In this document: positions 1 to 7,272 of the stretch, one piece after another | Layout of the letters: the number at the start of each line of letters is the position of its first letter | Numbering within the stretch: position 1 is the stretch's first letter | NCBI GenBank assembly: GCA_964520975.1 | Contig: CAZFPA010000037.1 | Coordinates: 1 to 20,443, forward strand | DNA: 20,443 nt | Source: CAZFPA01 sp964520975 | Lineage (GTDB): Bacteria; Bacillota; Negativicutes; Selenomonadales; Selenomonadaceae | Direction of reading: 5' to 3' | Program-made: the position numbers and the translations under genes | Notes under the pieces: generated by a model | The model's input: the letters and a program-made list of their open reading frames with translations, nothing else | The model's database searches: none | Told to the model about the DNA's origin: nothing

Positions 1-21
1 ACAGGAAAGGGAGCCAGCAGA

Positions 22-1014
22 ATGCCATTAGAGATTGTACGGAATGATATCACGCTGATGGAGGTGGACGCCATCGTCAATACGGCCAATCCGCGGCCTG
101 TGGTAGGTGGCGGGGTGGACTATGCCATTCATCAGCGGGCGGGGGCCGGTCTTTTAGCGGCACGGCAGAAAATCGGGGCAATTGCCACGGGGGCGGCTTT
201 TATCACAGATGCTTTTGCGCTGCCGGCGCGGTATGTGATCCATACGGTCGGTCCCGTGTGGCGGGGCGGCAGCAAGGGCGAACGTGCGCTTTTACGGGAT
301 TGCTATCTTCATTCGCTGCAGCTAGCCGCAGAGCATGGCTGCACGTCGGTGGCCTTCCCGCTTATCTCCGCGGGAATCTTTGGCTGTCCGGCGGAGATTG
401 CCATTGCCACGGCAGTGGATGCCATTCGCAGTTTTTTGCAGCAACAGGATATGGAGGTCTATCTCGTCGTGTTTGATCGGAAATCCTTCCAGCTTAGCGG
501 CAGCCTGTTTCAGGAGGTAGCGGATTTTCTCGATGAAAATTATGTTGCGCAGGCTATGGTGGAGGAATACCAAATCGATGGGAACCTGCCGTATCCTGGC
601 AGGCGCCGGCAGGAGGCCGCACTCGATGCGGTGCCTGCCGAGGGACGGGCGCTGGCCCATCTGCTGGATGAGGTGGGGGATACGTTTTCCGAATCCCTGC
701 TGCGCCTTATTGTCAGCCGGGGCCGGACGGAGCCGGAGGTATACAAGCGGGCCAATGTCGATCGGAAACTTTTTTCCAAGATCCGCAACAATCCGGCGTA
801 TCAGCCGAGCAAGGCAACCGCGCTGGCTTTTGCGGTGGCGCTGGAGCTGAATCTGGATGAAACCAGAGATTTCATCGGGCGGGCTGGCTACGCGCTTTCC
901 CCCAGCAGCAAGGCGGATATCATTCTGGAGTATTTCATCCGGCGCGGTGAATATGATATTTTCATCATCAATGAGACCTTGTTTGCGTTTGCCCAGCCAA
1001 CACTGGGGTGTTAG
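22..1014 (+). CDS. Macro-domain (MacroD-like) ADP-ribose-binding protein with C-terminal helical/HTH-like domain
   Basis: Residues 1-175 form a macro domain, a fold that binds ADP-ribose and in the MacroD class removes ADP-ribose from proteins or hydrolyses O-acetyl-ADP-ribose. Visible signatures are VNTAN (19-23), GGGVDYAIH (29-37) followed by AG, and the phosphate-binding loop SAGIFGCP (116-123). Residues about 205-330 are a separate all-helical domain (core YKRANVDRKLFSKI at 241-254, then AGYALS and an ILEYFI / YDIFIINE segment). I recognise this as a recurrent XRE-like helical module in Firmicutes, but I do not know its role. The ATG at 22 is preceded by AGGAAAGGGAG with 8-base spacing. 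A vWA gene follows 87 bases downstream with no terminator between, suggesting one transcript. At 330 residues it is roughly twice a lone macro domain. The hydrolase activity is inferred; the macro fold itself is clear. Confidence 0.9.
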   Translation: MPLEIVRNDITLMEVDAIVNTANPRPVVGGGVDYAIHQRAGAGLLAARQKIGAIATGAAFITDAFALPARYVIHTVGPVWRGGSKGERALLRDCYLHSLQLAAEHGCTSVAFPLISAGIFGCPAEIAIATAVDAIRSFLQQQDMEVYLVVFDRKSFQLSGSLFQEVADFLDENYVAQAMVEEYQIDGNLPYPGRRRQEAALDAVPAEGRALAHLLDEVGDTFSESLLRLIVSRGRTEPEVYKRANVDRKLFSKIRNNPAYQPSKATALAFAVALELNLDETRDFIGRAGYALSPSSKADIILEYFIRRGEYDIFIINETLFAFAQPTLGC

Positions 1015-1101
1015 ATTCTTTGCAATGTCGTTTTCTATGCGACCATCGGCGGCTCTGTTTCTTGTAGAATGAAGACAACAAAGAAATGGAGGCGCAGTAA
1101 A

Positions 1102-1755
1102 ATGAAGAATTTTGTAGAGATTGTATTCATCCTGGATCGCAGCGGTTCGATGCAGGGGCTGGAAAAAGATACGATTGGCGGGTTCAATGCCCTGCTGGCC
1201 AAGCAGGGCAAGGGGGAGGGACGGGCGCTGGTGTCGACGGTGCTGTTTGATGATACAGCAGAGGTGCTGCATGACCGGGTGCCGCTGGAGCAGGTGCCCC
1301 GGATGACAGAAAAGGAATATTATGTTCGAGGCTGTACGGCGCTGCTCGATGCCATGGGCGGAGCAATCCATCATATCAGCAGTATCCATAGGTATGCCCG
1401 TCAGGCGGAGCGGCCGGCCAAGACGATGGTTATCATTATCACGGATGGGATGGAAAATGCCAGCCGGCGTTATCGCCTGGGGCAGGTAAAGAACATGGTG
1501 GAGCGGCAGAAGGAAAAATACGGCTGGGAATTTCTGTTCCTGGGGGCGAATATGGATGCCATCGCTACGGCGGCACATGTAGGTATCGACGCCGATCGGG
1601 CGGTGACATATGCCTGTGATGCGAAGGGGACTGCATTGAATTACGAAGTGGTCGCAGAGGCTATTCAGACTGTACGCTGTGCGGAGCCGATTGCCCCGCA
1701 ATGGAAAAAGCGGATCGATGAGGACCGGCGGAGCAGAAAGAATCTTGTCAGATGA
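1102..1755 (+). CDS. Small vWA-domain protein with intact MIDAS motif
   Basis: This 217-residue protein is essentially a single von Willebrand factor A domain, a metal-dependent protein-binding fold. The MIDAS residues are all present: DRSGS (12-16), the threonine of GCTAL (79) and TDG (114-116). The sequence FLGANMDAIATA (146-157) is typical of the stand-alone cytosolic bacterial vWA family. No signal peptide or membrane segment is visible. I chose the ATG at 1102 because GGAGG sits at 1088-1092, nine bases before it; an in-frame ATG at 1069 has no comparable site and adds eleven residues that do not belong to the fold. It follows the macro-domain gene and precedes a two-way terminator, so the two probably form a transcript. 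The ligand is unknown; partnership with the macro protein is an inference from position. Confidence 0.88.
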   Translation: MKNFVEIVFILDRSGSMQGLEKDTIGGFNALLAKQGKGEGRALVSTVLFDDTAEVLHDRVPLEQVPRMTEKEYYVRGCTALLDAMGGAIHHISSIHRYARQAERPAKTMVIIITDGMENASRRYRLGQVKNMVERQKEKYGWEFLFLGANMDAIATAAHVGIDADRAVTYACDAKGTALNYEVVAEAIQTVRCAEPIAPQWKKRIDEDRRSRKNLVR

Positions 1756-1798
1756 AACTCAAAAGACTTCCAATGTCCTGTTGATGCAGGATGCACAA

Positions 1799-1848
1799 AA
1801 AATAGGATGTGCCCAAAATGATTTCTCATTTTGAACGCATCCTATTTT
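1799..1848. terminator. Two-way rho-independent terminator between convergent genes
   Basis: Long hairpin: AAAATAGGATG (1799-1809) pairs with CATCCTATTTT (1838-1848), and CAAAATGA (1814-1821) pairs with TCATTTTG (1826-1833) around a TTTC loop. The two stems are separated by a small internal bulge. Flanking A and T tracts make it functional for both the vWA gene (+) and the dipeptidase gene (-). Confidence 0.88.
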
Positions 1849-1855
1849 CGTTCGA

Positions 1856-3217
1856 TCAGTAGGCTTGCTGGGCTTCCGACGGCGGAACATGTCCGGCGGC
1901 GTAGTCGAGCTTATTGTGCTGACTGCACTTTACCAGCAGCTTGCCGTAAAGCTCTTTCCATTGCGCTTCGCTGTGCGCTGCATTTTTGCGGAGTGTTTCA
2001 GCAAACTGCGTATTCGTCTGGTTTTTGCTCGCGAGGACAAGGGATTGTCCTTCGGTTTCCAGGCGCTTGGCGGCCTGCTGCACTTCAGGGTTGATGGATG
2101 AATCGTAGCCAACGGAGAGGGCAGCTACCTGCGAGTAGGTCCACCATGGTTTGGTCGGGTCGTAGGTGTTTTTATCAACCTGCTCATAGCCCTGCGGCAT
2201 AGGTGCAACGGCCAAAGGAATGAATGGATTCTCACGAGCGGTGTTCAGAGATATCCAGGCCAGCGGGGCCGGCAGGGCGCTGTTCACCTGCGAGATCCAG
2301 GTATAGCCGGTGATTGCAGAAGCAATGGAGCGCTCATTGGATATTGATTTATAGCGGTACGGGCAGGCAAAGGAACCCGCGGATGGCGCCTTTGTCATAT
2401 CGAATTCTGTTCCTTCATAGGCATCGCGGTGGATTGCAATCAGTGTGTCCAGTGTCAGCGGCTTGTCGGGTTTCACGGCAAACGGATAGGCGCGGGTTTC
2501 ATATCCCTCGACCTTGGCTGGCAGCTGCAGGGATGGTGCCAGCAGGCTCATGGCCCGCCATACACGGCGCAGGGCAAAGTACGGATGGAAATCTTCTTTG
2601 GCTTTGAGCGATTTCAGCCAGTCGAGCTGGCCCGTGGTTTCATCATAGGCAGCCCAGCCCAGGTCCTTAAGCTTGTCTGGCAGAGCCGGATTGAAAACCT
2701 GATCGGGATTCTGTGCTGAGATATCGCGGATGCGGAACTGGTTCGCAGCGACGAAGATCTCTCCGTCAGGAACGCGCTGCGCAACCCACAGACCGCCAAT
2801 TCCGGTAGGAATCGGCTGCATTTCAAATACCCAGCCTTCATTCTGATCGGCAACCAGCAGGGTTTCACCGGTTCCATAGAGACCATAGGTATCGACGAGC
2901 TTGCCCATGAGGTCTACGGCCTCACGTGCAGTACGGCAGCGCTCCAGCGCAACACGTGCGAGCTCGGAGGAGTAGAAAAGCCCTTCGCCGGCTTTTACCG
3001 GACGGTTTTCGAGCCAAAGCGAATTGTTGGTGCATTCGCCGAACATCAGGCCATGTTCGTTCATTACGGCATAGTCGCTGTCGATATAGGCATAGGTATG
3101 GGCGACTTCCGGAATCTTTCCGAGCGGCGTGGTCTTTGTCAGCTCGGGAAAGTTGTAGCCGGGAGCACGTTCCGGCGCGTTCAGGCGCGGGGTGACGACA
3201 CAGTTGTAGTAACGCAA
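1856..3217 (-). CDS. Peptidase C69-family dipeptidase, apparently N-terminally truncated
   Basis: The protein resembles C69/U34 dipeptidases, which are N-terminal-nucleophile hydrolases that split dipeptides with a cysteine at or near the start of the mature protein. Visible family features are IPEVAHTYAYIDSDYAVMNEHGLMFGE near residues 35-61 (given as a span), GTGETLLVADQNEGWVFEM and the later GSFACPYRY region. No ATG begins the open frame; the coordinates use a TTG at 3217. In-frame coding resemblance (GDDWQ ... RWGEHLVLRYYN) continues upstream of it to a TAA at 3275-3277. The usual signal peptide and the Cys-Thr-Thr nucleophile segment that should precede that DDW motif are not there. The start is therefore uncertain and the gene may be a 5'-deleted, inactive remnant. 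The rest of the frame is intact to the stop. Confidence 0.8.
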   Translation of the reverse strand: MRYYNCVVTPRLNAPERAPGYNFPELTKTTPLGKIPEVAHTYAYIDSDYAVMNEHGLMFGECTNNSLWLENRPVKAGEGLFYSSELARVALERCRTAREAVDLMGKLVDTYGLYGTGETLLVADQNEGWVFEMQPIPTGIGGLWVAQRVPDGEIFVAANQFRIRDISAQNPDQVFNPALPDKLKDLGWAAYDETTGQLDWLKSLKAKEDFHPYFALRRVWRAMSLLAPSLQLPAKVEGYETRAYPFAVKPDKPLTLDTLIAIHRDAYEGTEFDMTKAPSAGSFACPYRYKSISNERSIASAITGYTWISQVNSALPAPLAWISLNTARENPFIPLAVAPMPQGYEQVDKNTYDPTKPWWTYSQVAALSVGYDSSINPEVQQAAKRLETEGQSLVLASKNQTNTQFAETLRKNAAHSEAQWKELYGKLLVKCSQHNKLDYAAGHVPPSEAQQAY

Positions 3218-3302
3218 AACAAGATGCTCTCCCCATCTGCAGGTGCGGGCAATGCGTTGCCAGTCATCGCCTCGTTACAACGCAGATGGAAAGGATTTCA
3301 CG

Positions 3303-3332
3303 TTGCGGAATCCTGAGCAATGGCGTTATAAT
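3303..3332 (+). promoter_or_regulatory. Possible promoter for the secreted-protein/ldcA unit
   Basis: TATAAT at 3327-3332 with a weak -35 (TTGCGG, 3303-3308) at 18-base spacing. A second TATAAT lies at 3362-3367 without a good -35. The surrounding 3310-3420 is AT-rich and non-coding, which fits a promoter region, but the assignment of either box is tentative. Confidence 0.35.
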
Positions 3333-3442
3333 ATGGAATATAGTGTTAATAAACATGATTATATAATTCGCGTTGTAGTTTAATATTCTTGCTATGCGGC
3401 CGGACTTTTGACTCGTATTTTTATTGTAAGGGGTGTGTGTTC

Positions 3443-4183
3443 ATGAAAAAATTAGCTTCAGGGATGATGACCGTCGTGTTTTTGTTTGCACTTTCGGTCA
3501 GCTGTCTTGCGCAGGAGGCAACTCCCGAGGTAATGCAGCGTTGGTTGGAACCTGTATTGGGAGACTGGTACAGTACCAAAGGAAATCTGGCTCTGACGGT
3601 TCAGGAGGATGCTATCAATGGCTGTCCTATATTAGGTGGTTCTGAGCTTGGGATGCTTTATCCGTCGTCAGGTACACTGCGGATTGCGGAGGGCGATCAC
3701 GTGCGCAGTATGAAACTCGAGGTGTTCGGCAATGATATGCACCAGTATCTGATTGTCGACGATACGCTGGCTTTGCGCCGGTCGCTGCAGGCAGAGCATT
3801 TTGAGTCGATGGGCGGTATTTACCTGGGCATGACCGAGGAAGAACTGCTGCATTATTATGGCAAGCCGGACAGTCGGACGCAGGACAATGGGATGGTGCG
3901 CTGGGAATACAAGGCGGATAAATTCGCGGTGATATTCAAGAGCAACATTGTTGTCGGGGTTCGTCTGTATGCGGGATGTGATCGGCATTTTGACCGTTCG
4001 GGCCTGGGCGCGGCGGACGCACCGGAGGCTTATGCAGAGAAATATGGCATGGCGGAGGTGCCGGTTGTGCCAGCACGGGAGAACGGCGTTTCCGTACATG
4101 CTTCGATTGGTTCCGGGGAATATATTTTCTTTACGGCTGATTATGTGCAGCTGTCGGTCTATGATTCATGGCTGTATTCTTGA
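3443..4183 (+). CDS. Secreted protein of unknown function with an LGMTxEE...GKPD motif
   Basis: A 246-residue protein beginning with a classic signal peptide (MKK, hydrophobic core residues 9-22, likely cleavage near ALSVSCLA|QEA). I do not recognise the full-length family. Residues 126-143 contain GIYLGMTEEELLHYYGKPD, a pattern seen in SmpA/OmlA-like and related small extracytoplasmic domains, where it forms a helix followed by a beta hairpin. The preceding 35-120 region has a GDW start reminiscent of small beta-sheet, lipocalin-like domains, but this is weak. The ATG at 3443 is chosen because AAGGGG (3428-3433) lies nine bases upstream and the signal peptide starts there; an upstream in-frame start at 3389 lacks a binding site. 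ldcA begins 29 bases after the stop, so the two are probably co-transcribed and both act outside the cytoplasmic membrane. Confidence 0.82.
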   Translation: MKKLASGMMTVVFLFALSVSCLAQEATPEVMQRWLEPVLGDWYSTKGNLALTVQEDAINGCPILGGSELGMLYPSSGTLRIAEGDHVRSMKLEVFGNDMHQYLIVDDTLALRRSLQAEHFESMGGIYLGMTEEELLHYYGKPDSRTQDNGMVRWEYKADKFAVIFKSNIVVGVRLYAGCDRHFDRSGLGAADAPEAYAEKYGMAEVPVVPARENGVSVHASIGSGEYIFFTADYVQLSVYDSWLYS

Positions 4184-4212
4184 TACGGTAGAGATAAAGG
4201 AGAGTGTGATTT

Positions 4213-5322
4213 ATGAGAGAGAAATTGGCAGGTATGGTGCTGGGAGCCGTTTTGCTGACCGGACTGGCGGGGAGTGCGCAGGCGGCCGCGGTAGCAGCGG
4301 CGCCGGTGACCGAGGCCGATGGCCCGCGGATGGTCAGTGCGGAGCCTGTGACGGAAAAAAGCGGTCGGGCACCGGCAGCACCTACATTGCAAAAGCCCAA
4401 GGCATTGAAGCCGGGGGACTGCATAGGGATTCTTGGCCCGGCTACGCTGGCCGGGGACACAGATTTTTCCAAGGCTGTGGAGCTTCTGCACAAGCTGGGC
4501 TATCGTACGAAGATGGCGCCTTCGGCTACGGCGACCTGGGGCTATTTTGCCGGCACGGACAGCCAGCGGGCGGCGGATATCAATCATTTCTTTGCGGATG
4601 ATAGTGTGCAGGCTATTCTCTGCCTGCGCGGCGGCTATGGCGCATCCCGGGTGCTGGATCGGCTGGATTATGCTGAGATCGCGAAACATCCGAAGCTGTT
4701 CATCGGCTACAGTGATATCACCGCACTGCATGCGGCCTTGACGCAGAAGAGCCATATCGTGACCATTCATGGGCCGATGCTTACGAGCTTTAAGGCAGAG
4801 TATTCGGACTACACTGTGCAGAATTTTGCCAAGGGACTTACCAACACGCAGGCACCGGGTCCGGTGCCGATGCCGGTGGGGCAATCGATGCAGACCGTGG
4901 TTCCCGGAAAGGCTGAAGGGACACTTATCGGCGGAAATCTCACGATCATCAATTCGCTGGTGGGGACACCCTCGGCTATTGATGGCCGTGGCAAACTGCT
5001 CTTCATCGAGGAAGTCGGTGACGCTCCTTACCGGATTGATCGTGCGCTGCAGCAGTTATGGCAGAGCGGTCTTTTGCAGCAGGTGAACGGGATTGTTTAC
5101 AGCGAGTTCCATGATTGTACGGATGATGTGGCTCCGGGGGATTTCACCCTGGATGAGATCCTGGCATATTATGGCCGGCTGGCTGGTGTTCCGGTGATGA
5201 AGGGGTTGCCGGTGGGCCATGCTCCAGATAATTATTTTTTACCTTTGGGAACGCATGCGGTGATGAATGCCGGCAAAGATGGTAACGCTGAGCTGATTTT
5301 AGATGAGGCTTATGCGAAATAG
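4213..5322 (+). CDS. ldcA: Secreted LD-carboxypeptidase (peptidase S66)
   Basis: S66 LD-carboxypeptidases remove the terminal D-alanine from tetrapeptide stems of peptidoglycan during turnover. The catalytic triad can be placed by family pattern: Ser167 in IGYSDIT (164-170), Glu266 in LFIEEVGD (263-270) and His336 in GLPVGH (331-336). LRGGYGASR (138-146) and EGTLIGGNLTI (235-245) are also characteristic. Unlike the cytoplasmic E. coli enzyme, this one has an N-terminal signal peptide (residues 1-25, ending SAQAAA) and an Ala/Pro-rich linker to about residue 60, so it should act in the periplasm or at the cell surface. An AGGAG at 4199-4203 supports the ATG at 4213. It is followed by a terminator and is the last gene of its unit. 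Confidence 0.95.
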   Translation: MREKLAGMVLGAVLLTGLAGSAQAAAVAAAPVTEADGPRMVSAEPVTEKSGRAPAAPTLQKPKALKPGDCIGILGPATLAGDTDFSKAVELLHKLGYRTKMAPSATATWGYFAGTDSQRAADINHFFADDSVQAILCLRGGYGASRVLDRLDYAEIAKHPKLFIGYSDITALHAALTQKSHIVTIHGPMLTSFKAEYSDYTVQNFAKGLTNTQAPGPVPMPVGQSMQTVVPGKAEGTLIGGNLTIINSLVGTPSAIDGRGKLLFIEEVGDAPYRIDRALQQLWQSGLLQQVNGIVYSEFHDCTDDVAPGDFTLDEILAYYGRLAGVPVMKGLPVGHAPDNYFLPLGTHAVMNAGKDGNAELILDEAYAK

Positions 5323-5342
5323 GAATAGATCGCTTTGAAAAA

Positions 5343-5370
5343 CTCCCTGCAGCTGCGGGGAGCTTTTTTT
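5343..5370 (+). terminator. Rho-independent terminator after ldcA
   Basis: CTCCCTGC (5343-5350) pairs with GCGGGGAG (5355-5362, one G-T pair) around AGCT, followed by C and seven T residues (5364-5370), 20 bases after the ldcA stop. Confidence 0.9.
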
Positions 5371-5490
5371 ATGAAAAAATTCTTTTGACAGGATATTCAG
5401 GAAAAAGGGTGAATATTATTGATATACGATTTTACGGGTGATGGAATGATTTTTTAAGGCAGGAATTCTGTATATAGGGGAGCGGCGCTT

Positions 5491-7260
5491 ATGGAAACTG
5501 TGATGGAGCAATTTCAGAGAAGACCCAAGATCATTCAGGATCAGCTGCGGGGGTATGCGATTGCCATGATGCTTACGGCAGCAGCCTTGTCCGTCAATGA
5601 ATTCGTTATCGGCATGATTGTGAGCAACATACTTGGTGCGGCGGCTTTTACCACGGTGGCGGCGTCCCTGCCGGTCTATGGTGTCTGCAGCTCTGCGGCG
5701 GCTTTTTTCGGCGTAGGCGGCGGTCTGATCTGCGGACAGGCACTGGGACGGATGGATCGTAAAACTGCCCGGCAGATTTTTTCAGCGGACGTGTATATAG
5801 CATTGACTACGGGCGTCCTGGCCATGGCACTGGCCATTCTGTTCATGCCGCAGCTCAGCAGCCTGCTGGCTTCTGGCGATGTGGAGAATACAGCCAGGCT
5901 GGAGCGGTATCTGCGGTATCTTTTGCCGGGGGCACCGCTGGTGATGCTGATGACGGTACTGTCTAAATTCCTGACGCAGTCGGGGAGTCCTTCGCTGGCA
6001 GCCCGGCTGCTGATTCTGGCGAATGCGGTGAGTGTCATAGGTACCTATGTATTGCTGAAATTCTGCGGCTTTGGTGTCGAGGGGGCGGCATTAGCCATCA
6101 ATCTTGGCTATGTATCCGCCGTGGTGGTTTTTATCAGCCTGCTGCTGCGCAGCCGCCTGTCCTTGCGTTTCGTGCGTGCTGGCCGGAGGGAGTTCTCCCA
6201 GCTTCGGCATGGTGTGCCGGCAGGGCTTTCAGCAGGTTCCATGTTTTTCTGGTTCATGCTGCAGGTTTACTGCATGAACCGGCTGGCCTATGAGGGAGCA
6301 GGGCAGACGGGCATGGCCCTGCATGGCGTGTGTCTTGGCGTGAACAGCATTCTGAGTGTTATCCTTTACGGTATCGTTGATGCCATGATGCCCATGCTGG
6401 CGGTTATGAGCGGAACCAAGGATTCCCGGGCCCAGGGGTTCATTCTGAAGCGGTGCTATGGTCTGGCCTTTGTTTGTGTTGGCGGCTGTGCCCTGCTGCT
6501 GGGACTGTTTCCCGATGTTGTGTTTGCCGTATACGGCATGTCGGATCCGTCGCTGCTGGTGCCGGGGCGCACCGCCCTGCGAGTTTATCTGACCGGCTTC
6601 TGCGGAACGGCAATGATCGTATGTTTTCAGCTGCACCTGGCTTTTTTGAAACACAATGTTTTTGCCAATTTCGCCAGTTTCCTGAAAAGCGCGGCCATCG
6701 TGCTGCCTTTGGGCAGTATCCTGGTACCCGTATACGGTCTGAATGGCCTGTGGATTTCCTATATGATCAGCGGGGTGGCAGCTCTTTGCATTGTGATGGC
6801 CTATACCGGCTGGCTGGCCCACAAATCGAAGGGAGAGCTGGCGACGGTTTTCCTGCTGCCGCGGCCGAAGACCTGTGAAATGCTGGATTTTACCGTAGAT
6901 TGCCGGATTACCAAGGAGATTGCGGCATTGTCTGCCGCGGTGATCGAGCAGACCAAGACCTTTGGTTTGAATGAAAAGGCCCGGGAATACATCGGCCTGG
7001 CGGTAGAGGAGATGGGGCTGCTGCTGCAGCAGATGAACGAGGGAAAATCCCATGCCCTGGATGTATTGATCTATCGGGAGAAACAGGGGACCCGTGTAGT
7101 TTTCCGGGATCTGGGGACGCCGCTGAATGTGATGGAACAGGAGCACCTGGATCGTCCGCTTTCCGGGGTACGGATGCTGCGGATGATTGCCGATTCTGTT
7201 TCCTATGAACGTGTACTGCTGATGAATCAGCATACCTTTTGCCTGAATTCTGATAAATGA
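5491..7260 (+). CDS. MATE-family efflux transporter fused to a C-terminal HATPase (anti-sigma-like) domain
   Basis: Residues 1 to about 450 form a MATE transporter with about 12 hydrophobic segments; these export drugs or metabolites using Na+ or H+ gradients. The N-terminal half has the usual Asn-Glu pair (LSVNEFVIG, 30-38) and the repeat-like second half starts around residue 240. From about residue 460 there is a soluble domain of about 130 residues. Its N-box-like IGLAVEEMG, the DLGTPLN segment and the final SGVRMLRMIADSVSYER ... NQHTFCL block match the layout of HATPase_c_2 / RsbW-SpoIIAB anti-sigma kinases. MATE proteins are usually about 450 residues, so this is a genuine fusion in one uninterrupted frame. 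GGGGAG at 5477-5482 supports the ATG at 5491. The acyltransferase gene starts 12 bases downstream. The transported substrate is unknown. Confidence 0.9.
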   Translation: METVMEQFQRRPKIIQDQLRGYAIAMMLTAAALSVNEFVIGMIVSNILGAAAFTTVAASLPVYGVCSSAAAFFGVGGGLICGQALGRMDRKTARQIFSADVYIALTTGVLAMALAILFMPQLSSLLASGDVENTARLERYLRYLLPGAPLVMLMTVLSKFLTQSGSPSLAARLLILANAVSVIGTYVLLKFCGFGVEGAALAINLGYVSAVVVFISLLLRSRLSLRFVRAGRREFSQLRHGVPAGLSAGSMFFWFMLQVYCMNRLAYEGAGQTGMALHGVCLGVNSILSVILYGIVDAMMPMLAVMSGTKDSRAQGFILKRCYGLAFVCVGGCALLLGLFPDVVFAVYGMSDPSLLVPGRTALRVYLTGFCGTAMIVCFQLHLAFLKHNVFANFASFLKSAAIVLPLGSILVPVYGLNGLWISYMISGVAALCIVMAYTGWLAHKSKGELATVFLLPRPKTCEMLDFTVDCRITKEIAALSAAVIEQTKTFGLNEKAREYIGLAVEEMGLLLQQMNEGKSHALDVLIYREKQGTRVVFRDLGTPLNVMEQEHLDRPLSGVRMLRMIADSVSYERVLLMNQHTFCLNSDK

Positions 7261-7272
7261 GAGGATGTATAC

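Noticed and set aside
322..1701. Long minus-strand open frame (459 codons) opposite the macro and vWA genes
   Set aside because: Its translation is rich in His, Arg, Gln and Pro with no domain sense, and both plus-strand genes have clear motifs and ribosome binding sites. It is a shadow caused by codon bias.
3275..3357. A 30-codon minus-strand frame starting at 3356 whose end reads ICVVTRR, as a possible frameshifted N-terminus of the C69 gene
   Set aside because: The cysteine is too close to the DDW motif for the C69 spacing, and the rest does not resemble a signal peptide or the family start; it looks like coincidence.
5385..5420. TTGACA at 5385-5390 as the -35 of a MATE promoter
   Set aside because: The nearest plausible -10 (TATTAT, 5414-5419) is 23 bases away, too far for a normal promoter; no better partner was found.
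6229..7233. 334-codon minus-strand open frame opposite the MATE gene
   Set aside because: Gln/His-rich shadow translation with no start signal; the MATE-HATPase frame is well supported.
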